Source of the DNA: Chitinophaga dinghuensis
Lineage (GTDB): Bacteria > Bacteroidota > Bacteroidia > Chitinophagales > Chitinophagaceae
Assembly (NCBI RefSeq): GCF_003259435.1
Contig: NZ_QLMA01000002.1
Span: 248,001-312,000, forward strand
Length of the DNA: 64,000 nucleotides
Reading direction: 5' to 3'
The first letter of the stretch is position 1. The number at the start of each line of letters is the position of its first letter. The translations under genes and the position numbers were made by a program. The notes under the pieces were generated by a model. That model was not told where the DNA came from, searched no databases, and saw only the letters and a program-made list of their open reading frames with translations. This document shows positions 1 to 7,488 of the stretch, one piece after another.

Positions 1-612
1 TATATTCAGTTTGAACCGCAGCATGTGGCAGATAATATCTATCAGGTAAAAACATTCACCGAAAAGCCTAACCTGGAACTGGCCAAAACCTTTATCCAGA
101 GCGGCGATTTCCTTTGGAATGCTGGCATCTTCGTATGGAATGTGCAAACCATCCTGGCCGCATTTAAAAAGTATCTTCCGGAAACAGACGAGTTATTCGT
201 TGCTGCTACACCAGCCTTGAATACGCCGGAAGAGAAGGAAGCCATTGAGAAAGTATATCCGCAATGCACCAATATTTCCATTGATTATGGTATTATGGAA
301 AAAGCGGACAACGTATATGTGATTCCTTCTAATTTTGGCTGGAGTGATCTGGGAACATGGGCATCTGCCTATGAAAATATCGAGAAGGATTACCTTGGTA
401 ATGCTGTACAAGGAAAGAATGTAGTCGTGATAGACGCTACCAAATGTATGGTTAAGGCTCCTAACGAAAAACTCGTACTGCTGCAGGGACTGGATGAGAT
501 GATTGTAATTGATACTCCTGATGTATTGCTGATCGCGAAGAAAGATCATGAGCAACAAATCAAGGATTATGTAGCGGAAATAAAAAGAAACAAAGGCGAA
601 AAGTATCTTTAA
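1..612 (+). CDS. manC: Mannose-1-phosphate guanylyltransferase, C-terminal part (5' end outside window)
   Basis: This enzyme makes GDP-mannose from mannose-1-phosphate and GTP in the cytoplasm, supplying mannose and fucose type sugars for glycans. The frame is open from base 1, and the visible part begins with the block FTEKP, which belongs to the middle of the nucleotidyltransferase fold. Other family blocks follow: WNAGIFVWN, SIDYGIMEKA and GWSDLGTWAS. About 203 codons are present, against roughly 350 to 360 in full-length relatives, so the N-terminal pyrophosphorylase motif is missing only because of the window edge. The GTG at 25 is an internal valine, not a start. The aminotransferase begins 9 bases after the stop, so the two are probably co-transcribed. 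Confidence 0.9.
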   Translation, partial: YIQFEPQHVADNIYQVKTFTEKPNLELAKTFIQSGDFLWNAGIFVWNVQTILAAFKKYLPETDELFVAATPALNTPEEKEAIEKVYPQCTNISIDYGIMEKADNVYVIPSNFGWSDLGTWASAYENIEKDYLGNAVQGKNVVVIDATKCMVKAPNEKLVLLQGLDEMIVIDTPDVLLIAKKDHEQQIKDYVAEIKRNKGEKYL

Positions 613-621
613 GCAATTGTC

Positions 622-1755
622 ATGTCCAAACTGCCTAACGTCGGCACTACCATATTCTCGGTGATGTCGGCGCTTGCCGCCGAACACAAGGCCATCAATC
701 TGTCGCAGGGATTCCCTGATTTCGACTGCAGCGATGAACTGAAAGCAATGGTGAATGATGCCATGCAACAAGGGTATAACCAGTATGCTCCCATGCCGGG
801 GCTGCCTGCACTGCGCAATGCCATCGCTGAAAAAGTAATGGCATTGTACGGACAACAGGTAGATCCTGAAACAGAGATTACGATCACGCCAGGAGGCACC
901 TATGCGATCTATACTGCCATTGCAGCGTATATCCATCCGGGTGATGAGGTGATTATCTTCGAGCCTGCTTATGACAGTTATATTCCCAATGTATTGGTGA
1001 ATGGTGGAAAGCCGGTACGCATATCGTTGTCTTTCCCTGATTATCGTATTAACTGGCAGGAAGTTCGTAGCAAGATCACTCCGCGTACAAAGATGATCAT
1101 GATAAATACGCCGCATAATCCTACTGGCGCGATCTTACAGGAAGAGGATATTCTCGAACTGGAGAAATTGGTGGCAGAATTTGATTTGCTCGTATTATCA
1201 GATGAAGTATATGAACATCTGGTGTATGATGGGGCTCAGCATCTCAGCATATTAAAGTATCCGAATATTTTCAGGAATAGCTTTGTGACGTTTTCTTTTG
1301 GAAAAGTATTTCACAATACGGGATGGAAAATGGGCTATTGTATTGCTCCGAAACACCTGATGCAGGAGTACCGGAAAGTGCATCAGTATCTCTGCTTCTC
1401 GGTGAATACGCCTATGCAGCATGGATTAGCCAGGTTTTTGGCTACGCCGTCGCATTATCTGGAGCTGTCGTCCTTTTACCAGGAGAAAAGAGATTATTTC
1501 CTGGAGCTGATGCGCGATTCCAGGTTTACGCCGTTAGCCAGCAAGGGTAGTTATTTCCAACTGATGAAGTACGATCGTATTTCTGACGAAGGAGATAAAG
1601 CATTTGCCACACGCATCACCAAAGAGTTTGGTGTGGCATCTATTCCCGTATCTGCATTTTATGAGAATGGGAAAGATGATCATGTGGTGCGTTTTTGTTT
1701 TGCCAAGAAGAAAGAGACGCTGGAGCAAGCTGCAGCGCGACTTTCCCGCATATAA
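622..1755 (+). CDS. PLP-dependent aminotransferase, methionine aminotransferase type (YbdL-like)
   Basis: This is a fold-type I, class I/II aminotransferase of 377 residues, a normal length. Early blocks INLSQGFPDF and YNQYAPMPGLPALR are typical of the YbdL/kynurenine aminotransferase branch. NTPHNPTG and LSDEVYEHL form the PLP pocket. Lys228 in SFGKVFHNTGWK is the predicted Schiff-base lysine, and the C-terminal RFCFAKK holds the substrate carboxylate arginine. The likely reaction is transamination of methionine or similar amino acids with 2-oxo acids. The gene follows the guanylyltransferase by 9 bases and ends in a strong convergent hairpin. The exact substrate is an inference from family resemblance. 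Confidence 0.9.
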   Translation: MSKLPNVGTTIFSVMSALAAEHKAINLSQGFPDFDCSDELKAMVNDAMQQGYNQYAPMPGLPALRNAIAEKVMALYGQQVDPETEITITPGGTYAIYTAIAAYIHPGDEVIIFEPAYDSYIPNVLVNGGKPVRISLSFPDYRINWQEVRSKITPRTKMIMINTPHNPTGAILQEEDILELEKLVAEFDLLVLSDEVYEHLVYDGAQHLSILKYPNIFRNSFVTFSFGKVFHNTGWKMGYCIAPKHLMQEYRKVHQYLCFSVNTPMQHGLARFLATPSHYLELSSFYQEKRDYFLELMRDSRFTPLASKGSYFQLMKYDRISDEGDKAFATRITKEFGVASIPVSAFYENGKDDHVVRFCFAKKKETLEQAAARLSRI

Positions 1756-1762
1756 AAAAAGT

Positions 1763-1835
1763 AGGAGGCTGTTAATAACCGCTCTATACAATCACCCCTA
1801 AAAAGATTGCGTCGGGCTGGTTATTAACGCCTCCT
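1763..1835. terminator. Bidirectional hairpin between convergent genes
   Basis: Left arm 1763-1780 and right arm 1819-1835 are reverse complements over 17 bases apart from one bulged T, with a loop of about 38 bases. It lies between the aminotransferase (+) and carbonic anhydrase (-) stops, so it probably ends transcription from both sides. Confidence 0.65.
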
Positions 1836-1877
1836 GTTATTGAACACAGACATTCCCTATATAAAAGGCGGCAGTTT

Positions 1878-2552
1878 TTATACCGCTACTGCCGGCGCGC
1901 TTTCCGTGATTCCTTCCAGCACCAGTGTGTGGTCCATGAAAGCGACAACGCCGGTTTCCACATCGTAGGATGCGCCGATGATGCCTATCTCTCCTTTAAG
2001 GATCATATCTCTCAGGATTACACTTTGTTCCATGATGGCTTGTACAGAACGTTCCACGTGAATTTTTGAAACGGCTTCCACAAAAGCAGGATTATGAGAA
2101 TTACGTTCTTCTGTTACAGATTTTTCTGCAAATACCGCAGGCGCAATTTTGCTCAGCAGCGCTGTGAGGTTGCCGAGTTCTACTGCATCGCAAGCGCCTT
2201 TGATAGCGCCGCATTTGCTGTGACCCAGTACCACGATGAATTTGGAACCGGCTACCTTGCAGGCATACTCCAGGCTGCCCAGTACGTTTTCAGATACAAC
2301 GTTACCGGCTAAACGAATACTGAATATATCTCCGAGACCCTGATCAAAGATCAGTTCCGCTGATGTACGGGAGTCCATGCAGCTGACAATGGCCGCCATT
2401 GGCCATTGTCCGTTGGAAGTATCATTTACCATCTGCAGGAGATTGCGATTGATGCGTAAGTTTTCCACAAAGCGGATGTTACCTGCTTTGAGTAACTCGA
2501 ATGCTTGTCTTGGTGTAATGTTTGCCTGTGCTATTTTATCAAGTGTTTTCAT
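1878..2552 (-). CDS. Beta-type carbonic anhydrase
   Basis: This enzyme interconverts CO2 and bicarbonate using zinc. With the start at 2552 the protein is 224 residues, usual for the family. Zinc ligands are visible as Cys58 and Asp60 (SCMDSR), and His111 and Cys114 (GHSKCGAIKGA). The Asp-Arg pair in the first motif is the usual catalytic dyad. The frame is open 16 residues further upstream, and a second ATG at 2561 is possible, but family similarity starts at MKTLDKI. No signal peptide is seen, so it should act in the cytoplasm. The SulP transporter lies 87 bases upstream on the same strand, which suggests joint bicarbonate uptake and hydration. Confidence 0.92.
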   Translation of the reverse strand: MKTLDKIAQANITPRQAFELLKAGNIRFVENLRINRNLLQMVNDTSNGQWPMAAIVSCMDSRTSAELIFDQGLGDIFSIRLAGNVVSENVLGSLEYACKVAGSKFIVVLGHSKCGAIKGACDAVELGNLTALLSKIAPAVFAEKSVTEERNSHNPAFVEAVSKIHVERSVQAIMEQSVILRDMILKGEIGIIGASYDVETGVVAFMDHTLVLEGITESAPAVAV

Positions 2553-2639
2553 TTTTGTCATTTTTTGTTGGTGAATAATAATTGATGATGAAAAGGGCAT
2601 GGCTTCCGTGGGTTACTCCTTTATCATCATTATGCTTCT

Positions 2640-4274
2640 TTAATTAAGTTGTAACTCTTTTAGCAGGTCATTATGATTTCCGGACGCGATCGTGTGTACG
2701 TGTCCGTTAGTTAGTTTGGCCTGTTGCTCAGCTGTCAGGTTTGGGGAGTTCTGGATATTATAGACTTCCTTGAAACCGGTGAGCACAACCTGAATGTTTT
2801 TCTGAGGAGCTTTTATCTCCTTAAATTCCCGGATGGTCTGTAACACATCGAAATCTATATAAGCCGTTTTGGTGGCGTCAATGATAACAGTGGTGTTACC
2901 TGGCAGGTGATCCAGTGTCAACAGAATGCTGGCTTTATTCAGGAAGGAAACTTCCTGTGCCAGTTCCAGCTTTATACTATCGCCATGTTGGTATTTTTCT
3001 TTCTTGAAGAAGTAGGAGCTTTTCATGTTACCGCGGAGAATTGCCATTACGCTGACAACCATACCCAATGCAATACCGATCAGGAGATCAGTGAAAACGA
3101 TGGCAACAACGGTAACTACGAAAGGCGCCCATTGGTATTTACCGTTTTTAAACATCTCCTTGAAGATGGAGATCTTACACAGTTTATAGCCGGTTACCAG
3201 CAGTACAGCCGCGAGGGTAGCCAATGGTATCATGTTCAGGAAAGGCGCAATCAACGCAGTACATATGAGGAGGAGCGCGCCATGCGACATGGTGGCCAGC
3301 TTGGTACGGCCGCCAGCATTGATATTCGCACTGGAACGAACGATCACAGAAGTAATCGGTAATCCACCAATCAGACCACTAATGATATTACCAATTCCTT
3401 GCGCTTTCAATTCTCTGTTAGGAGAAGTGTAGCGCTTCATTGGATCTAATTTATCTGTTGCTTCTACGTTCAATAATGTTTCTATGGATGCTACAATAGC
3501 TACTGTAACTGCGGTAATCCAGACTTCCTTATTAGTGATCGCGGCAAAATTCGGAAGGGTAAACTGACCTAGAAAGTCGTTCAACCCCTGTGGTACCGGG
3601 AGTCTTACCAGATGTTTTTCCCCCAGAGCCAGCACGGCGCTTGCTGAGAAAGCCTTATTCAGGATGATACCTGTAATTACGGCTACCAGCGGCGCCGGCA
3701 CGACACTGACTTTGGGAACTTTGCTCCAATACAGAATAATGAGAATTGATATGACGGTTATAATGGTAGCCCCTAAGCTGATATGGTTAATAGCTGCGAG
3801 CAAAGTATTTTCTGCGTCTACAAATTCATATACACTGTCACTGCTTTTATCGTATCCGAATGCATATGGCAATTGCTTCATAATAATAATGATCCCAATG
3901 GCCGTCAGCATACCGGTAATCACATTGGAAGGGAAGTAATTCGCCACGGTTCCTGCTTTTATCAGGCCGAATACCAGCTGAATAGCGCCGGCAATTACCA
4001 CGCTCAGCAAGAAGATGTCGAATGCTCCCAGTTTAGTGATGGAACTCAGTACCACCGCTGTGAGTCCGGCTGCAGGGCCGCTGACACTCAGTTGTGAGCC
4101 GCTGAGAAATCCAATAACCAGACCGCCTACAATGCCAGCTATCATGCCGGAAAACAGCGGGGCGCCGGAGGCCAGGGCAATACCTAAGCACAACGGCACT
4201 GCAATGAGGAAAACTACAAGACCTGAAGACAGGTCGCCTTTTATATTGGAGAAGATGGAAGTCTGTTTGTTCAT
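2640..4274 (-). CDS. SulP family inorganic anion transporter with C-terminal STAS domain
   Basis: This is an inner-membrane anion carrier of 544 residues. The N-terminal part has the SulP signature around GLVVFLIAVPLCLGIALASGAP, then a long run of hydrophobic segments up to about residue 420. A cytoplasmic STAS domain with VIIDATKTAYIDFDVL follows to the C-terminus. SulP proteins carry sulfate, bicarbonate or other anions; the neighbouring carbonic anhydrase favours bicarbonate here, which is inference. The frame extends 44 residues upstream of 4274, but that extension is not membrane-protein-like and the family start is MNKQTSIF. The stop lies 87 bases before the carbonic anhydrase start, consistent with one transcript. 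Confidence 0.9.
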   Translation of the reverse strand: MNKQTSIFSNIKGDLSSGLVVFLIAVPLCLGIALASGAPLFSGMIAGIVGGLVIGFLSGSQLSVSGPAAGLTAVVLSSITKLGAFDIFLLSVVIAGAIQLVFGLIKAGTVANYFPSNVITGMLTAIGIIIIMKQLPYAFGYDKSSDSVYEFVDAENTLLAAINHISLGATIITVISILIILYWSKVPKVSVVPAPLVAVITGIILNKAFSASAVLALGEKHLVRLPVPQGLNDFLGQFTLPNFAAITNKEVWITAVTVAIVASIETLLNVEATDKLDPMKRYTSPNRELKAQGIGNIISGLIGGLPITSVIVRSSANINAGGRTKLATMSHGALLLICTALIAPFLNMIPLATLAAVLLVTGYKLCKISIFKEMFKNGKYQWAPFVVTVVAIVFTDLLIGIALGMVVSVMAILRGNMKSSYFFKKEKYQHGDSIKLELAQEVSFLNKASILLTLDHLPGNTTVIIDATKTAYIDFDVLQTIREFKEIKAPQKNIQVVLTGFKEVYNIQNSPNLTAEQQAKLTNGHVHTIASGNHNDLLKELQLN

Positions 4275-4514
4275 GGCAATAGAATTTTTCACTTTAGGAA
4301 TCGCGCTTCCGGATAGCAGCATACCAATACAGCATGCGGCAACCGTGGAAGTATACCTACAGGAATAATGAGCTACATTGTACGACAAGACCACCCTTGT
4401 AGACATATACTAATACATGAATACACGTGTCAGCGCGCGTAGCGACAAAAAAGCGTTAAATAAAAAATAGAATGAGAATAATACTGTACAGACAACGTAC
4501 AGTGAAACTATGTA

Positions 4515-4811
4515 TTAGGCCATGAAGCCATTGGGAGGGGGACAATGTATTTCCTGGGCAGGACTACTGGGAATATTTTCGTTGGAATGAAATCTGTTTA
4601 CCTTTAATTCTTTAGTAAGATGAAATCTTAACAGATCATCAGAGACACTACAGAACTTTAATTCTTTGGCCATCTTTACATGATCATGGCCCGCATCTAT
4701 CGGATGTTCTTCCACAATCTGATTATTGAACAGCAGCTTTCCGACCTCCTTGATAGGGAGGAACTGAGACACCATTAGTGCCAACAGAAATATGCCGATC
4801 GCTTTCTTCAT
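4515..4811 (-). CDS. Small exported protein of unknown function
   Basis: I do not recognise a family. The 98-residue product begins MKKAIGIFLLALMVSQFLP, a short basic stretch plus hydrophobic segment that fits a signal peptide or membrane anchor. The remainder is polar, rich in His, Glu and Lys, and has two cysteines. It ends with a proline-rich CPPPNGF tail. It sits alone 240 bases upstream of the SulP start on the same strand. The signal-like start, lack of overlap with another gene and reasonable composition support a real gene, but homologs would be needed for certainty. Confidence 0.55.
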   Translation of the reverse strand: MKKAIGIFLLALMVSQFLPIKEVGKLLFNNQIVEEHPIDAGHDHVKMAKELKFCSVSDDLLRFHLTKELKVNRFHSNENIPSSPAQEIHCPPPNGFMA

Positions 4812-5145
4812 GTGTTAAACCGTTGATACAAAAGTAAATTAGGAGAATGATAAATAATAAAACATGGTAATTAAAAAAATGTTAAAGCGCGTTAACAGAT
4901 TTTCATCCCTATCATTTTACCACTCATCCTAATTAATTAAATTAGTAAAATAATATATGTGTTCGCCATTTCCCTTGTTGGGCGTGCATTATCCCTAGTT
5001 TGGCAGGTAACTTTTAAAGCAAGTTATTTTGCTTTCTATGGTATTGTGTATTGCATAGTAGTGTAAACTTCCTATCTTTGTATCACAAGGTTGAAATAGC
5101 TAGACCAACTTTCAATATAATAGATCATTAAAAAGCTCACTTGCC
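4812..5145 (+). promoter_or_regulatory. Intergenic region with promoter for the PadR-PspC operon
   Basis: This AT-rich 334-base gap separates divergent genes. A good Bacteroidetes-type promoter reads toward padR: TTG at 5051-5053, a 19-base spacer, then TATCTTTG at 5073-5080, a full match to TAnnTTTG. The predicted leader is about 60 bases. I saw no other gene in the gap. Confidence 0.6.
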
Positions 5146-5484
5146 ATGAACATAGATAACACACAATCGCAGATGAGGAAAGGAGTGCTGGAGTTTTGCA
5201 TCTTGTCCATTATCAAGCAAGGAGAAGCTTACCCTTCAGATATTATAGAAAAGATGAAAGAGGCTAAACTTGATATTTTGGAGGGCACACTTTATCCTTT
5301 ATTGACAAGATTAAAGAACGCAGAACTACTAACATATCGCTGGGTAGAAAGCAGCTCCGGACCTCCCCGTAAATACTTCTCCATGACTGACAAAGGAGAA
5401 GAATTCTATAAGGAACTGGAGACCACCTGGAATGAACTGGCTAATGCCGTTCACCAGCTGACACAAGAAACAAATACCATTTAA
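5146..5484 (+). CDS. PadR family transcriptional regulator
   Basis: A short winged-helix DNA-binding protein of 112 residues. The block from residue 9 to 70 includes RKGVLEFCILSIIKQGEAYPSD and ILEGTLYPLLTRLKN, the typical PadR recognition region; YFSMTDKGEEF forms the wing. PadR proteins usually repress nearby envelope-stress or efflux genes and their own promoter. The PspC-domain gene begins 36 bases downstream on the same strand. This padR-pspC pairing is common in Bacteroidota, so control of the PspC protein is the likely job. Confidence 0.9.
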   Translation: MNIDNTQSQMRKGVLEFCILSIIKQGEAYPSDIIEKMKEAKLDILEGTLYPLLTRLKNAELLTYRWVESSSGPPRKYFSMTDKGEEFYKELETTWNELANAVHQLTQETNTI

Positions 5485-5520
5485 TCAACCTTTTACCTAA
5501 AGCCTAAACCCAAAAACGAA

Positions 5521-7317
5521 ATGAAAAAGATTATTAACATAAACCTGTCTGGCCGACTTATCCCCATCGAGGATAGTGCCTACGAGGTGCTTCGTCAGTA
5601 CCTGGACAGCCTGAAGCGTTATTTCGCAAAAGAGGAAGGTGGGGATGAAATCGTGCTGGATATTGAATCCCGTATTGCTGAATTGTTTCAGGATAAATTA
5701 AAAGCTGGTGCACATTGCATTACCGACAGCGACGTAGAGACGGTAAAGCATTCTATGGGTACTCCTGAACAATTTGATGAGGAAGCTCCTAAAGATCAGC
5801 AACAGCAATCTGCTGGCGCTGCTACTGGTGCAGATCCACGCCCGAAGAAGCGTTATTACCGCGACCCGGAAAACAAAGTTCTGAGTGGTGTTTGTGGAGG
5901 CCTGGGAGCATATTTCAACCTGGACCCTGTGATCTTCCGTATCGTATTTGTACTGGCTATCCTGGGTTCATTTGGAGCCATGGCTGTAGTATATGTGGTA
6001 CTGTGGATTTCCGCTCCATACGCTGATAGCGCTGCCGAAAAGCTGGAAATGAGAGGAGAGAAGGTAGATCTGAACAATATTAAAGCTACTGTGCAAGAAG
6101 AAATACACAGTGTGAAAAATCAGTTCAACAAAGCCGGAAATGATATCCGAAATTTTTCTCAGGGCCGCGGAAAACAAATAGGTAACGATATTGAACGTTT
6201 CTTCCTTGGCATGGCACAAGGCCTCGGTAAAGTAATCGTTTTTGTTACCAAGAGTTTCTTCATATTCTTTTCGGTAGTAATGTTGTTCTGCCTCGTTGTC
6301 GTAGGCATTACGCTGATTGTTTCTTCCGCGGCCATAGTTCCGCTGCAACATCTGATTTTTTCATCCAGTATCCAGGTAATCCTCTTCTGGTTAAGCACAG
6401 GCTTACTGATTGGTATACCAGTACTGGCACTCATTATCTTCATCGTCCGTAAAGCCACCGGCTCTAAATCAGCCGTTCGCTTTGTAGGACCTACCCTGGG
6501 ATTCCTCTGGATCGTAGGTCTGATTATGGCCGGTTTACTGGCAAACAGCCTCGTAAGAGAAGGTCGCAGAAGCGCTACCATTAAAGAAACTTTCGCACTC
6601 GCTCAACCCAAAGGAAAGACCCTGACGGTGAAAGTAGCGCCTAGCGACTTTGCCTATAATGATGACGGCGACTTTGAATTCGGCATCTTTGACGAAGACC
6701 TCCGTATCACCAGCGATACCACGGTTATTAATGATATCCGCCTGCGCGTAGAACAGAGTACCAATGATAGTTTCGCTGTACAGGTACTTCGCTATTCCAA
6801 AGGCCGCAACATAGATGCTGCCACTAACAATGCGAAAGAGATCCTTTTCAACCTGCAACAGCAAGACTCCGTGCTCCTGATCCCTCACGGATTCGGCCTC
6901 GCTCCAGATGCGAAATATCGTGTACAACGCGTTATTGTAATACTCCGGGTGCCAAAAGGGAAAAACCTGGAAATGGATAATGATGTAAGACGTACATTCT
7001 CCCATAGATTCATTAACGGTGCACGATATACCGGCTATGACTTCTATGACAATAATGACTGGGATTCCGATAATGGCAATACCAAAGTCACCGTAACCCC
7101 TGATGGTATGAAAGTGGAAAAGGAAAAAGGTTCCAATGACAGTTCCGCACCAACTCAGGATAAAGACTCCCTGGAAAAACATTACCAATATCACAGCAGT
7201 TATGCTGAACCAGAGATGCCAGCAGAAGAAAACCCAAAGATTTGTGAAAAAAAGAAAACAACTGTGAGTGGTTTCTTTAACCTGGTAGATGCATTAAGTT
7301 TTCCGATTAGAGGCTAA
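5521..7317 (+). CDS. PspC domain-containing membrane protein
   Basis: A 598-residue protein probably acting in envelope stress. Residues 1-90 form a cytoplasmic region beginning MKKIININLSGR, seen at the front of Bacteroidota PspC proteins. The PspC domain spans about 115-185 (YYRDPENKVLSGVCGGLGAYF, then a hydrophobic helix). Several further membrane helices follow between about 240 and 345. The C-terminal part is large, polar and probably extracytoplasmic, ending in a low-complexity Lys/Glu/Ser tail. It is cotranscribed with the PadR gene and is its likely regulatory target. A weak hairpin follows the stop. Confidence 0.85.
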   Translation: MKKIININLSGRLIPIEDSAYEVLRQYLDSLKRYFAKEEGGDEIVLDIESRIAELFQDKLKAGAHCITDSDVETVKHSMGTPEQFDEEAPKDQQQQSAGAATGADPRPKKRYYRDPENKVLSGVCGGLGAYFNLDPVIFRIVFVLAILGSFGAMAVVYVVLWISAPYADSAAEKLEMRGEKVDLNNIKATVQEEIHSVKNQFNKAGNDIRNFSQGRGKQIGNDIERFFLGMAQGLGKVIVFVTKSFFIFFSVVMLFCLVVVGITLIVSSAAIVPLQHLIFSSSIQVILFWLSTGLLIGIPVLALIIFIVRKATGSKSAVRFVGPTLGFLWIVGLIMAGLLANSLVREGRRSATIKETFALAQPKGKTLTVKVAPSDFAYNDDGDFEFGIFDEDLRITSDTTVINDIRLRVEQSTNDSFAVQVLRYSKGRNIDAATNNAKEILFNLQQQDSVLLIPHGFGLAPDAKYRVQRVIVILRVPKGKNLEMDNDVRRTFSHRFINGARYTGYDFYDNNDWDSDNGNTKVTVTPDGMKVEKEKGSNDSSAPTQDKDSLEKHYQYHSSYAEPEMPAEENPKICEKKKTTVSGFFNLVDALSFPIRG

Positions 7318-7344
7318 TTTACAATAAACCAATTAGATACGTAT

Positions 7345-7375
7345 GAAGGTTGTGGTATATACTACGACCTTCTTT
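7345..7375 (+). terminator. Hairpin after the PspC gene
   Basis: An imperfect inverted repeat, GAAGGT..ACCTTC, with additional inner pairs is followed by a T/C-rich run. It is placed as expected for a terminator of the padR-pspC operon. Confidence 0.5.
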
Positions 7376-7434
7376 CTTTTTCACCCCTTCCTGCTTTTTT
7401 CCCGATTGGAGCATTCCCCCTCCTTATTAATGTT

Positions 7435-7442
7435 TAACTTTG
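7435..7442 (+). promoter_or_regulatory. Putative -7 element for feoB
   Basis: TAACTTTG matches the Bacteroidetes -7 consensus TAnnTTTG and lies 46 bases before the feoB start. No convincing TTTG was found at the usual spacing upstream, so only half of the promoter is supported. Confidence 0.4.
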
Positions 7443-7488
7443 CGCATTCGGCAATTGCTAAAAATCTAAACAACAGGATAGGTAAGGA

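Noticed and set aside
25..27. GTG as start of the first gene
   Set aside because: The frame is open to base 1 and family sequence continues upstream, so it is an internal valine codon.
193..1116. 307-codon minus-strand frame over the first two genes
   Set aside because: Antisense to two motif-bearing genes; His/Ile-rich composition is typical of shadow frames.
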